A stretch of DNA of 64,000 bases from NCBI GenBank assembly GCA_028408795.1, contig JAOOLP010000002.1:1-64000 (forward strand). Reading direction: 5' to 3'. The notes beneath the pieces were generated by a model. The model ran no database searches. It worked only from the letters and a program-made list of their open reading frames with translations, and was not told the origin of the DNA. Source of the DNA: Candidatus Pelagibacter sp. Its GTDB lineage: Bacteria; Pseudomonadota; Alphaproteobacteria; Pelagibacterales; Pelagibacteraceae. The position numbers were made by a program, and so were the translations under genes. Shown here in pieces: positions 8,133-16,638 of this stretch (position 1 is its first letter; each line of letters starts with the position of its first letter).

Positions 8133-10043
8133 ATGATTACAGCTTTTTTAACATTCTTATTCTTTTTCGCAATTGTTGGCTGTGTTTTGTATGGACGAAG
8201 ACTGATTAAGACAGAAAAAGTAGACGCTGTATTTGGAAATCCAGAGAGAGCCAAAGGTGGAGTGCATTGGGTAATTGTTGGAAGTAGTTTTTTATTGTTA
8301 GTATGGCTTTATTATTCTTGGGATATAGCTAAATCTTTTTTTCCTAAATCAGCAAATGAATTGTGTCAGGTTGGTAAAGTAAATGAGTCTTTATTATCAT
8401 TAAAGTATCTTTTTCCAATTGAAGAACGCCAGTTTAAAAGCACATCTACTATACAAACAGAAACTGAAAATTTAAATAGTATTAGATTAGATATTAATAA
8501 ATCTGATCAAGTAAGTGACCTAAACAAAGATAAACTAATTACCTTTGTTGCCACAACAAAAAGCACAATACCATTGTTGACTAATGAGAAACTTCTACAA
8601 ACCGATACTAGAGACCAAATCAATTTAATAACCACAAAAATAAATAATCTAACCGAAAATTTTTCTTCTAAAGAGTACCCAATTGAGAGTCAAGAAGAAG
8701 AAATAAAAAGAATTGAATTAGCTAAAGAAGAAGGGACGTGGGGAGCATCAAGCACTTCTTTAGATAATGCAGTAGAAATTCCATCAATACCTAAAACAAA
8801 GAAAGGCTTAAAGTTTCAAGCTGCCGCCGAAGAATTAAATTTGATTAGTGACGAATTTTTTGAATTAAGAAATCACAATCCACAATATTCATCCACATTA
8901 GAAAATCTAAAAAAAGATATAAAAGAATTTAGATCTAAATTAACTCCTTCAAAGGAAATTACTTCCTCTTTTGTTAAAGATATTCTCAAAATTGCAAGAA
9001 GAATTGAGTACGCAAGTATATTTCCTCCTAATACATTAAACGATATGCAACAATCCATAATAAAATTTGATAAAGCTCAAAAAAAAGAACAAGGAAGTTT
9101 AAAATGGGTAGATATACTTCTTTTCCCCTCTGGAACAATTATGTCAAGTGGACCAAGTTGTACTGAACAAGGATCAGGCAGATGGCTACCCAAACCATCG
9201 GATACGGTAAATAAATTTACCTTAATGTTAAAACCAAGCGTTGGTTTCAAACAAATTCCATTAATCTGGTACGAGATGATGGATGTAAGCAAAATTGTTG
9301 GGTTCATACTTCCAAATTGGATAGCAGATATTATTCCAGGTGAATACCCAGTGCATAATGAGAAAGGTGAGATTAAAGAAAATTTTAAAAGTAAAGTTTT
9401 AAATGTTGTCACTGGAGAATTTTCTTTATTTAAAATTCCTATACCAACTGGACATATTTGGGACTCTTTTTTAAGAGTTTTTCTTGGCTTAGTTACAGGA
9501 ATAATTGTAGGGGTTCCTTTAGGATTGTTCATGGGTCTTAACAGATTTGCTAAAGGCTTTTTTGATCCACTAATTGAATTATACAGGCCAGTGCCTCCAT
9601 TGGCATGGGCTCCGCTAGTAATTTCTGTATTAGGTATCGATAATCTTGGAAAAGTATTTTTACTTTTTATGGTTTCTCTTTCAATCATGATAATATCCGC
9701 TAGAGCTGGGGCGTCTGGCACACAATTATCTAAAATTCATGCTGCTCACTCATTGGGAGCATCAAGATGGCAGATATTGAGGCATGTTATATTTCCAAAT
9801 TCTTTGCCAGAAATTCTAACAGGTATAAGAGTAGCAACAGGAATGTGTTGGGGAACTTTAGTTGCTGCAGAATTTTTAGCAGGAACTACTGGAGTAGGTT
9901 TTGTCGAAAATGTCGCAAAAAAATACTTTCAATATGAGGTGATATGGATAACAATTTTTATTATGGGTATGTTAGGATTGCTTTTTGATGTTACAATTAG
10001 AAAAATAATTGATAAGACTATCCCTTGGCGAGGCAAAGGTTAA
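8133..10043 (+). CDS. tauC: Taurine ABC transporter permease with a long N-terminal extension
   Basis: 636 residues, more than twice the roughly 275 of E. coli TauC. Two hydrophobic segments lie near residues 2-22 and 44-66. A largely hydrophilic region of about 300 residues with charged, possibly coiled segments follows. The C-terminal 210 residues or so are a normal binding-protein-dependent permease: GHIWDSFLRVFLG begins it, and the cytoplasmic coupling loop HAAHSLGASRWQILRHVIFP is the EAA motif. One continuous frame covers all, so this is not an assembly fusion of two genes. The extension is probably periplasmic, by hydrophobicity. It follows tauB with no gap. Confidence 0.82.
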   Translation: MITAFLTFLFFFAIVGCVLYGRRLIKTEKVDAVFGNPERAKGGVHWVIVGSSFLLLVWLYYSWDIAKSFFPKSANELCQVGKVNESLLSLKYLFPIEERQFKSTSTIQTETENLNSIRLDINKSDQVSDLNKDKLITFVATTKSTIPLLTNEKLLQTDTRDQINLITTKINNLTENFSSKEYPIESQEEEIKRIELAKEEGTWGASSTSLDNAVEIPSIPKTKKGLKFQAAAEELNLISDEFFELRNHNPQYSSTLENLKKDIKEFRSKLTPSKEITSSFVKDILKIARRIEYASIFPPNTLNDMQQSIIKFDKAQKKEQGSLKWVDILLFPSGTIMSSGPSCTEQGSGRWLPKPSDTVNKFTLMLKPSVGFKQIPLIWYEMMDVSKIVGFILPNWIADIIPGEYPVHNEKGEIKENFKSKVLNVVTGEFSLFKIPIPTGHIWDSFLRVFLGLVTGIIVGVPLGLFMGLNRFAKGFFDPLIELYRPVPPLAWAPLVISVLGIDNLGKVFLLFMVSLSIMIISARAGASGTQLSKIHAAHSLGASRWQILRHVIFPNSLPEILTGIRVATGMCWGTLVAAEFLAGTTGVGFVENVAKKYFQYEVIWITIFIMGMLGLLFDVTIRKIIDKTIPWRGKG

Positions 10044-10066
10044 TAATATCACTAACAGATTAAATT

Positions 10067-10759
10067 ATGATTGGTATACTAGGTGGCATGGGTACACAAG
10101 CTGGGTTAGATTTTTGTAATAAGTTAGCAAAGTTAAATAGAGGTAAATCAGATCAAAATTACCCAATATTTTTATTATATAATAAGTCTAATATTCCAGA
10201 TAGAAAACAAAATTTAAAAAAATATAATAAAGTTTTAAAATCTTTAGTTGCTGGCTGTAAGTTTTTACAAAAAAATAATTGTAAATTCATATCAATACCT
10301 TGTAACACCGCTCACTATTGGTTCGAGGATTTAAAAAAAAACGTTAAAATACCAATTTTGAATATGCCCAAAATTGTTTATAAACATGCTGCAAAAAATT
10401 GTAAAAAAAATTCTAAAATAGGTTTATTGGCAACTGATACTACTATTAAAACAGGTGTTTATAATATGTTCTTCAATAGAAAATTTAATTTGGTTTTTCC
10501 AACAAAAAAATTACAAAATCTCAGTGTAAATAAATCAATAAAATTAGTTAAAATGGGAAAAACCAAAGAAGCGGAAAAAGCTATTAAACCTGCGGTGAAT
10601 TATTTACTAAAAATGAGATGTAAAAAAATCATTTTGGGCTGTACAGAGTTGCCAATTGCAATTTTTGCATATAAATCTTTTAAAAAAGTAAAATTATCAA
10701 AGATATTTATGGACCCTAATTTAATTTTGGCTGAAGCATCAATGAAGAAGTATAGATGA
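10067..10759 (+). CDS. Aspartate/glutamate racemase family protein
   Basis: 230 residues. The family's two catalytic cysteines are visible in SIPCNTAHYW (about residue 84) and ILGCTELP (about 190), and the N-terminal GILGGMGTQAG is the typical opening. These enzymes racemise acidic amino acids without cofactors. It starts 23 bp after tauC and overlaps the next gene by 4 bases, inside the tau operon. Cysteate is the sulfonate analogue of aspartate, so a cysteate racemase is a plausible but unproven role; aspartate racemase is the default. Confidence 0.78.
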   Translation: MIGILGGMGTQAGLDFCNKLAKLNRGKSDQNYPIFLLYNKSNIPDRKQNLKKYNKVLKSLVAGCKFLQKNNCKFISIPCNTAHYWFEDLKKNVKIPILNMPKIVYKHAAKNCKKNSKIGLLATDTTIKTGVYNMFFNRKFNLVFPTKKLQNLSVNKSIKLVKMGKTKEAEKAIKPAVNYLLKMRCKKIILGCTELPIAIFAYKSFKKVKLSKIFMDPNLILAEASMKKYR

Positions 10760-11190
10760 AAAAAATAATAATTTTTATAATAACTTTACTACCTTTAACA
10801 TCTTTTGCGGACGAAAGTGTTAAAGAAAAAAAAATAGCAAAATACGTAATGGAAAATATTCAAAAAGACTACGTTAATTGTTATAGTTTTTATAAGGTGG
10901 CTGCTGAAAGTTTTAAAAAAGCTGGTAAAGACGAAAAGGTTATTGAAAGTTTAGAAAAAAGTGCTGATGTTGCTTTAAAATATAATTACGATCTTGGTGA
11001 AATTATGGGTTTAAATCCTGAAGTAATGGCACAAATGACTAAAGATAAAGTAAATAGTTTTGTAAGTTTGGCTAATAAAGATTTTTCCTCTTTGGCAAAG
11101 AAATATGGGCTGGTATGTAAGAATTTGGTAGAAAATCCAGAACAAAGAACTAATCACTGGGAAAATAAAGGAACAAAATTAATTAAGTGA
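10756..11190 (+). CDS. Small periplasmic protein, unknown
   Basis: 144 residues with a clear signal peptide (KKIIIFIITLLPLTSFADES; cleavage near residue 19). The mature protein is helical and charged, with two cysteines (DYVNCYSFYK and YGLVCKNLVE) that could form a disulfide. Its ATG overlaps the racemase stop (ATGA) and its stop overlaps the next GTG start, so it is translated as part of the sulfonate operon. I recognise no family. The Cys spacing and helical build recall the secreted protein at 15150-15530, which also lies in this island. Confidence 0.7.
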   Translation: MKKIIIFIITLLPLTSFADESVKEKKIAKYVMENIQKDYVNCYSFYKVAAESFKKAGKDEKVIESLEKSADVALKYNYDLGEIMGLNPEVMAQMTKDKVNSFVSLANKDFSSLAKKYGLVCKNLVENPEQRTNHWENKGTKLIK

Positions 11191-12194
11191 AAAAGCAAAT
11201 TTTAAGATCAAAAATTATTCAAATCTTCAAAAAACATAAACTTTCAAAGAAACATTCAGAAATTTGTGCTGACTACTTAATTAAAGCTGAACTTGTTGAG
11301 GCAAAATCTCATGGATTAACAAGACTTAAAATGTATTGTAAAAGAATACAAAAAAAATTAATAAATCCTAATCCAAAAATCAAAATTAAAAAAATTAATT
11401 CTTCAATTTCTCATATCGATGCAGATAATTCTATTGGTTTTGTCTCTGCTAATGTTGGCATTTCTCAAGCAATAAAAAATGCAAAAAAAACAGGAATTGG
11501 TCTTGTAGGAATTAAAAGAAGCGGACATTTTGGATTATCAAGTTTTTATGCAGAGCAGGCAGTAAAAAAAAACTTAATTGTTTTTTGTTTTACTAATGCT
11601 CCACCTGCACTAGCGCCTCATGGTGCTAGAAAATCTTTGTTTGGAACAAATCCTATTTGTTTTGGTGTTCCCACAGGCAAAACTCCTTTTATTTTAGACA
11701 CTTCTACCTCCAAGATTAATAGAGGCAAAATAAGACATGCGAATAAGTTTGGTGAAAAAATTCCATATGGAGTTGCCCTCGATAAATCTGGAAAAATAAC
11801 AACAAATGCAAAAAAAGCACTTGAGGGAACTCAGTTGCCGATTGCAAATTTCAAAGGTTCTGGTTTAGCTTGGATGGTAGATATACTGAGTGGTGTCTTA
11901 ACTGGGAGTAGTCATGGAGGAAAAACTAAAGACCCTTTTGATGACTTCAGCGGCCCTCAGAATGTAGGTCATTTGTTTATTACTATTAACCCAAAAATAT
12001 TCATTGGAAAAAAATTTATTAAAGAGATAAAAAAGAATATCAAATTAGTAAAAGGGCTACCAAAAGCAAAAGGTTTCAATTCTATTCTTTACCCAGGTGA
12101 AAGAAAAAATAAATTATATAAAAAGAATTTAAATAAAGATATATCTATTCCAGTAAAGATTTTAAAAGAAATGGATGATTTAAATGCTGTCTAA
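11187..12194 (+). CDS. comC: Malate/lactate dehydrogenase-2 family, probably sulfolactate dehydrogenase
   Basis: 335 residues of the LDH2/MDG2 NAD(P)-dependent oxidoreductase family. Family motifs include VGIKRSGHFGLSSFYAEQA (residues 109-127 or so) and SLFGTNPICFGVP. ComC-type sulfolactate dehydrogenases belong here and interconvert sulfopyruvate and (R)-sulfolactate. A GTG start overlaps the preceding stop; the end overlaps pta by 11 bases. Placement in an operon with tauABC and pta, in a window with suyAB, favours sulfolactate over malate or ureidoglycolate. The substrate remains inferred. Confidence 0.68.
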   Translation: MKKQILRSKIIQIFKKHKLSKKHSEICADYLIKAELVEAKSHGLTRLKMYCKRIQKKLINPNPKIKIKKINSSISHIDADNSIGFVSANVGISQAIKNAKKTGIGLVGIKRSGHFGLSSFYAEQAVKKNLIVFCFTNAPPALAPHGARKSLFGTNPICFGVPTGKTPFILDTSTSKINRGKIRHANKFGEKIPYGVALDKSGKITTNAKKALEGTQLPIANFKGSGLAWMVDILSGVLTGSSHGGKTKDPFDDFSGPQNVGHLFITINPKIFIGKKFIKEIKKNIKLVKGLPKAKGFNSILYPGERKNKLYKKNLNKDISIPVKILKEMDDLNAV

Positions 12195-13092
12195 AAAGGA
12201 AATAATCTGCCCTAATAACTTGTTGCAAGCTGCAAAAAAAAAGGGTCCTACAAAAGCAGTGATAGTTAATGCTGGCAAAAAGGTAGCTATTGAATCAGCT
12301 AAACAAGCCTTTGAAAATAATTTGATAATTCCAGTATTTGTGGGTGATAAAACTATAATTACAGACATTGCTAAAGAAATTGGTTGGGATATCTCTAAGT
12401 ATGAAATTATTCATGAACCAGTTGAGAACAACACAGCTCCAATAGCTGCTAAGTTAGCTAGTGAAGGTAAAGTAAGAATTATTGTGAAGGGACATATCCA
12501 TACAGACGTACTAATGAAAGCAGTACTTAAAAGAGATCTAAATTTAATAGGAAAAAAAAGACTTAGCCATTTATGGCATATGACTCTACAAAAGGACGAT
12601 AAACCATTTATTATTACGGATGGAGCTTTAAATGTTTTGCCTAAACTTGAAACAAAAATGCATATCCTTAAAAATTCCATAGAATTTGCTAAGCGAATTG
12701 GAATATCAAAACCAAAAGTCTCAATTTTATCTGCAACAGAAGAAGTTTTAGAGAGTGTTCCTAGTTCTATTGAAGCTAAAGAAATTACTAAAAGAGCCAA
12801 AGAAGAAGGGATCGAAGCAGATGTGTTTGGTCCTATGGCATTCGATAACTCTGTTTCTGAAAAAGCCGCACAAATAAAAGGTATAAAAAATGCTGTAGCA
12901 GGAAAAACAGATATTCTTTTAGTGCCAAATGTTGAGTCTGGTAACGCTTTAGTAAAAATGATGATTTTTTTTATGGGAGCTTGTGCAGCTGGTGTAGTAG
13001 TTGGTGGAAAAGTCCCTGTTGTAATAACAAGTAGAGCCGATGATACTCAAGCAAGACTTGCTTCCATGGCAGCTGCTGCTGTTGCACTTTAA
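12184..13092 (+). CDS. pta: Phosphate acetyltransferase
   Basis: 302 residues of the phosphate acetyl/butyryl transferase domain, the short form lacking the DRTGG N-terminal domain of E. coli Pta. Recognisable stretches are KGHIHTDVLMKAVL, ITDGALNVLP, ADVFGPMAFDNSVS and the C-terminal GKVPVVITSRADD. It converts acetyl phosphate and CoA to acetyl-CoA and phosphate. Xsc, encoded at 24903-26684, releases acetyl phosphate, so this enzyme carries taurine carbon into central metabolism. It is coupled to the preceding dehydrogenase by an 11-base overlap and to the next gene by one base. Confidence 0.85.
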   Translation: MLSKKEIICPNNLLQAAKKKGPTKAVIVNAGKKVAIESAKQAFENNLIIPVFVGDKTIITDIAKEIGWDISKYEIIHEPVENNTAPIAAKLASEGKVRIIVKGHIHTDVLMKAVLKRDLNLIGKKRLSHLWHMTLQKDDKPFIITDGALNVLPKLETKMHILKNSIEFAKRIGISKPKVSILSATEEVLESVPSSIEAKEITKRAKEEGIEADVFGPMAFDNSVSEKAAQIKGIKNAVAGKTDILLVPNVESGNALVKMMIFFMGACAAGVVVGGKVPVVITSRADDTQARLASMAAAAVAL

Positions 13093-13799
13093 TGAAAAAA
13101 CTTAAAAACTGGGATAATAAAACCTGGTTATCATCTAAATCGTATATCTCTCAATTTAATAGATTTCTTGAAAGAAGTATTAATTTTAATAAAAATTCGA
13201 AAATATTGGACATTGGATGTGGAAGAGCAAATATTATTAGTTCCCTTCAAAAGAAATATAAATTTAGAAATAAACCCATAGGGATTGATATTGTTGCAAA
13301 TAAAGATGTTAAAAAGAATATTATATTTAAGAAAATTGGTGCCTTGCAATATTTAAAGAAACAAGAAAAATATGATCTAATTTTAATCAAACAAACTATT
13401 CATTTTTTTACAAAAACAAAATTAAACCACCTTCTAAACCTTGCTAAAAAAAGCTTAAATAATAAAGGTAAAATATTAATTTTTTCGCTTAAAACAAAAA
13501 ATAATAAGATACCTTGTTTTAAAAAAATGAGAGAAAATTTAGAAAAAAGTTTAAAAAGAGATGAAGTTTTATTTAAGATAATCAAAAAAAACTTAAAAGA
13601 AATAAGCTACACGAACTTTAACTTTAAAGTAAATATCTCTAAACAAAAATACGTAAGAATGCTTAGAGAGAGGTATATCTCATGTTTATTAAACATGAGC
13701 GATAAAGATATTAAACTTGGTATCAGTGAAATTAAATTAAAGTATAAAAATCAAATAAAATTCACTGATACCTTAAAATGTATAAGCTATAGAAAATAA
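13092..13799 (+). CDS. Class I SAM-dependent methyltransferase, unknown substrate
   Basis: 235 residues. The SAM motif is ILDIGCGRANIISSLQ (about residues 38-53), with IGIDIV at the next strand and a weak third motif, DLILIKQTIHFF. It is small and Lys/Asn-rich. Its ATG overlaps the pta stop by one base, making it the last gene of the taurine operon. Nothing else in it points to a substrate. The position suggests a role linked to sulfonates, or it may only be co-transcribed. Confidence 0.6.
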   Translation: MKKLKNWDNKTWLSSKSYISQFNRFLERSINFNKNSKILDIGCGRANIISSLQKKYKFRNKPIGIDIVANKDVKKNIIFKKIGALQYLKKQEKYDLILIKQTIHFFTKTKLNHLLNLAKKSLNNKGKILIFSLKTKNNKIPCFKKMRENLEKSLKRDEVLFKIIKKNLKEISYTNFNFKVNISKQKYVRMLRERYISCLLNMSDKDIKLGISEIKLKYKNQIKFTDTLKCISYRK

Positions 13800-14120
13800 T
13801 TATTGGCCAGGAGCCTTATAAGACATTTTCGAAGCTTTTGTAGTAGCCTTAGAAAAATCTATTGCTTCAAGGGCTGATAAGTTTTTCACAGCGCCAGTAG
13901 ACTCTACCAATAATTTAACAGCTGCGAAGTCATCAAAACTAGGTAGCTCTGCAACTACACAAAAATCGTATGAACCTCTTACAATATCCATTGTATGCAT
14001 TTTCCCACCTACACCTTGAACAAGTTTTTCAACTACTGCTTTCCTATCACTACTAGGATCTTTAAGAAAACCTTGAAAAGCTTTTTCAGTATAGTTACCC
14101 ATAATGTACATCTTTACCAT
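13800..14120 (-). CDS. GYD-domain protein
   Basis: 106 residues with the GYD family build: an N-terminal YIMGNYTEKAFQGFLKDP, a central GKMHTMDIVRGSYDFCVVAE strand pair, and a C-terminal helix. The fold is a small dimeric alpha/beta barrel, and function is generally unknown. It is last in a run of five closely spaced minus-strand genes (13800-15530) of which three are dimeric alpha/beta-barrel proteins. Its stop directly abuts the convergent methyltransferase stop. Confidence 0.65.
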   Translation of the reverse strand: MVKMYIMGNYTEKAFQGFLKDPSSDRKAVVEKLVQGVGGKMHTMDIVRGSYDFCVVAELPSFDDFAAVKLLVESTGAVKNLSALEAIDFSKATTKASKMSYKAPGQ

Positions 14121-14134
14121 ATTTTTCTCCTTTC

Positions 14135-14428
14135 CTATTTCTCGATTATAACTGTACCAGAGTGAGGATCTGTTACTCCCAAATCTGAAGACAGTTCTTC
14201 TAAAGTGTGCCGCAACGAATCCAAAAATTCAATCATTTTTGGTCTTGCTTTAGCAATATCATCTTCAGAATTCCATTCGCCAATCATAAAAAATTCGTTA
14301 GGCTTCGTTTCAACATACTTTGCTGAAATCTGCCCATCGAACTTTGGCATCTCATCTATTTTTTTCAAATATTCTTCTCTGTTAGATGATTTCACTTTAC
14401 ATCTAACAATATTCATAAACTTTGCCAT
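14135..14428 (-). CDS. Antibiotic-biosynthesis-monooxygenase-like (ABM/Dabb fold) small protein
   Basis: 97 residues with the strand-helix-strand pattern of dimeric alpha/beta-barrel proteins: MNIVRCKVKSSNREEYLKKI at the start, EFFMIGEWNSEDDIAKARPK in the middle. Such proteins are cofactor-free oxygenases, haem-degrading proteins or lyases, and also include many with no known role. It lies 14 bp from the GYD gene and 8 bp from the membrane protein upstream. The family call is by pattern only. Confidence 0.55.
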   Translation of the reverse strand: MAKFMNIVRCKVKSSNREEYLKKIDEMPKFDGQISAKYVETKPNEFFMIGEWNSEDDIAKARPKMIEFLDSLRHTLEELSSDLGVTDPHSGTVIIEK

Positions 14429-14436
14429 GTATCTCC

Positions 14437-14853
14437 TTAAACGTAAATTTTATCTGCTAAACCGTAACAAAGAATAGCACTGATAATAACAAGAACGAGT
14501 GGAGCATATATTCCATCGTTTCTAGTTTTTTTAGTTAAACCTGTTTTATCAATCTTTAACGTATAAAAATTTACAACTAATATCGAAACATTCATTATAA
14601 AAACTAAGTTAAAGAAAGCCCAAGTAGCATCTACACCGCCTGATCTTATAAAAGCGATATATATTGCCATTAAAACAGTAGCGATCATGAATGAGCCTCC
14701 AAATCTCGTAATCAAGGTAGCAGTTTTATCAACTCCTCTGCCCTTTAGAAATTTTTTAGTATCAAAGACTAACTGGTAGGCGTAACTACCAACTATAATA
14801 AAATGTGCCAAGTAAATTATTAAATAAAATGCGTTTCCAAATTTATCTATCAT
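14437..14853 (-). CDS. Four-helix inner-membrane protein, unknown
   Basis: 138 residues with four predicted membrane helices (about residues 8-28, 48-68, 77-97 and 115-133). The first is YLIIYLAHFIIVGSYAYQLV. There is a conserved-looking basic loop KKFLKGRGVDKTATLITRFG between helices 1 and 2. I recognise no family. It is embedded in the operon of small alpha/beta-barrel proteins with 5-8 bp spacers, so it may supply their membrane partner. Confidence 0.6.
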   Translation of the reverse strand: MIDKFGNAFYLIIYLAHFIIVGSYAYQLVFDTKKFLKGRGVDKTATLITRFGGSFMIATVLMAIYIAFIRSGGVDATWAFFNLVFIMNVSILVVNFYTLKIDKTGLTKKTRNDGIYAPLVLVIISAILCYGLADKIYV

Positions 14854-14858
14854 GTTTT

Positions 14859-15146
14859 TTATACTCCTTTAATTATTATTCCATTAGTAACTGAGTTTGC
14901 TAATCGAATTGGTTTTACTGGTTTATATTCCTTAGAGTCATACCACTCTAAAGCTTTTTCATAAGTTGGAAATTTAATTACAACCGTACGAGGATATTTC
15001 CACTCACCATCTATAACTTTGTATTCCCCAGCACGTACAAGGTATTCTCCTCCGAATTTTTGAACAGTTGGTACCACCTTACCAACATATTCTTTATATG
15101 CTTCGGGATTTTTAACGTCTATATTAGCTATAACGTATCCGCTCAT
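14859..15146 (-). CDS. DUF1330 family protein
   Basis: 95 residues matching the DUF1330 pattern: GYVIANIDVKNPEAYKEYVG at the start, GGEYLVRAGEYKVIDGEW in the middle, and VVIKFPTYEKALEWYDSKEY toward the end. It is another dimeric alpha/beta-barrel protein with no established reaction. It sits 3 bp after the secreted protein upstream and 5 bp before the membrane protein, in the same minus-strand operon. Confidence 0.8.
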   Translation of the reverse strand: MSGYVIANIDVKNPEAYKEYVGKVVPTVQKFGGEYLVRAGEYKVIDGEWKYPRTVVIKFPTYEKALEWYDSKEYKPVKPIRLANSVTNGIIIKGV

Positions 15147-15149
15147 AGA

Positions 15150-15530
15150 TTAACCTGCATAGATAGTTCTGGATAGTTTTTCAATTTCTTCTTTAGAACC
15201 AGGGATTAGTTTATAGATAAATTTATTACATTTATCGTTCATGCCTTTATCAAATGGTTTCCCGTAAACTTTATCTACATGCTCATTCATACCTTTGTTC
15301 ATCTCATCCTCACTAACTTGTTCTTTTTGAAGAAAAGTTCGTATTACTTTGACTGAAGCTAAAGCCATTTCCATATCTGTAACTTCAATTGTATCAGCAG
15401 GTAAAACAGCCGTTGCACTATAATGTCCAAGACATTGTATAGTTTCTCCTTTTTGCTTTTTAGTTATATGACCTCCCGCATAAGCTGAGGAAAAAACTAA
15501 AAAAAATACTGCGATAAAAATTTTTTTCAT
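15150..15530 (-). CDS. Small secreted protein, first gene of the GYD/ABM/DUF1330 operon
   Basis: 126 residues with a signal peptide, MKKIFIAVFFLVFSSAYAGG (cleavage after AYA, near residue 18). The mature part has two cysteines, QCLGHYS and DKCNKFIYK, and is otherwise helical. It is the first gene of the five-gene minus operon; a Shine-Dalgarno-like AGGAGAT precedes the ATG. No family recognised. It stands 103 bp downstream of the dehydrogenase gene of the TRAP-hpsN operon and could be a separate transcript. Confidence 0.65.
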   Translation of the reverse strand: MKKIFIAVFFLVFSSAYAGGHITKKQKGETIQCLGHYSATAVLPADTIEVTDMEMALASVKVIRTFLQKEQVSEDEMNKGMNEHVDKVYGKPFDKGMNDKCNKFIYKLIPGSKEEIEKLSRTIYAG

Positions 15531-15633
15531 AAGATCTCCTTTTTAATTAATAGACTTTATTTTAAATACTTTAAAATTATCTATGTTAAAATTTTATTTC
15601 AGGTATGCAATTTGTCTACAACTATAAGACGAA

Positions 15634-16638
15634 CTATGGAATAAGAATGATTTTGGGAGCAACACAAGTCCCATTGTGTATTTCTAGAAAAGCCTCTGAT
15701 CCTTTTTTAAGATCTCTATACTCAATCCAACCTAAATCTCCTAATTTTTTTTCTTTTAAAATTTCTAAAGTCTTTTGAAAATCTTTAGTTGTATAGCAAT
15801 ACGTTCCAACTAGTGTCACTTCTTGAATTGTTAGTTTTTTAAAATCAAAAGTTCCTGAGGGATGTGTTAATCCGATATGCAAAATAGTGCCCCCTGGGGC
15901 TATTGATTTTATAGCTTGATGACGTGTAACCTCAAGACCAACAGACTCTAATATCAAATCAAAATTATTTTCTTTAATTGACTTATCATCTGGAGATACA
16001 AAATTTGCCTTTAGATATTTACCACACTCATCTAATCTTTTTTTATTTGGATCTGACATAACAATATTTGTAGCTTTTTTTTCTTTATTTAAAACTAAAC
16101 CACATAAAAGACCTATTGCACCAGCCCCTTGAATTAAGATTTTGCATTCAGGTAAAGGTTTTTTTAAATTTTGTTCGGCTAATAAAACTGCATGTAAGGC
16201 TACAGCTGTAGGTTCAGCTAATGCTGCTTCTTTAATACTCAGCTCATTTGGAACTTCAAAAATGTTTTTCTCTGGCACTGATACTAATTCTGCCAATCCC
16301 CCTTCTCTTTTAATTGGCGTGCTCATCCCTATCATTGTTCTTTCTGGACATAGATGTTCCCTCTCATTTTTACAATATTCGCAATTTTCACAACTTATTA
16401 ATGGATTTATAACAACATCTTTGTTTTTGAATTTACCATCTAAGCTGGTTCCACTTACTTCATGACCTAATATTAAAGGAGGTACTCTTCTTTCGTCATT
16501 GCCGTGGAAAGCGTGCATATCAGAACCACAAATCCCTGAAGCTTTTACTTTTACTATAATCTCACCGGGTTTAGCTATTGGATCTTTTTCTTTTCTGAAA
16601 TCTATTTTGTTAGTACCAGTATAAACTAGTGCATGCAT
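15634..16638 (-). CDS. Zinc-dependent alcohol dehydrogenase of the DHPS operon (HpsO/HpsP-type role)
   Basis: 334 residues of the medium-chain dehydrogenase family. Catalytic zinc region: ASGICGSDMHAFHG and PPLILGHEVSG. Structural zinc: the four cysteines of SCENCEYCKNEREHLC (about residues 83-98). Nucleotide motif: IQGAGAIGLLCG. It is coupled to the HpsN-like gene (starts overlap by one base) in the order TRAP transporter, hpsN, this gene. In DHPS-degrading bacteria one or two alcohol dehydrogenases interconvert the DHPS enantiomers so that HpsN can act; that is the likely job here. Sorbitol/threonine-type substrates cannot be excluded. Confidence 0.75.
   Translation of the reverse strand: MHALVYTGTNKIDFRKEKDPIAKPGEIIVKVKASGICGSDMHAFHGNDERRVPPLILGHEVSGTSLDGKFKNKDVVINPLISCENCEYCKNEREHLCPERTMIGMSTPIKREGGLAELVSVPEKNIFEVPNELSIKEAALAEPTAVALHAVLLAEQNLKKPLPECKILIQGAGAIGLLCGLVLNKEKKATNIVMSDPNKKRLDECGKYLKANFVSPDDKSIKENNFDLILESVGLEVTRHQAIKSIAPGGTILHIGLTHPSGTFDFKKLTIQEVTLVGTYCYTTKDFQKTLEILKEKKLGDLGWIEYRDLKKGSEAFLEIHNGTCVAPKIILIP

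Noticed and set aside
9077..9721. A 214-codon open frame antisense to tauC, and similar antisense frames over tauA, hpsN and pta
   Set aside because: They mirror the codon pattern of strongly supported genes on the other strand and show no family motif or ribosome site.
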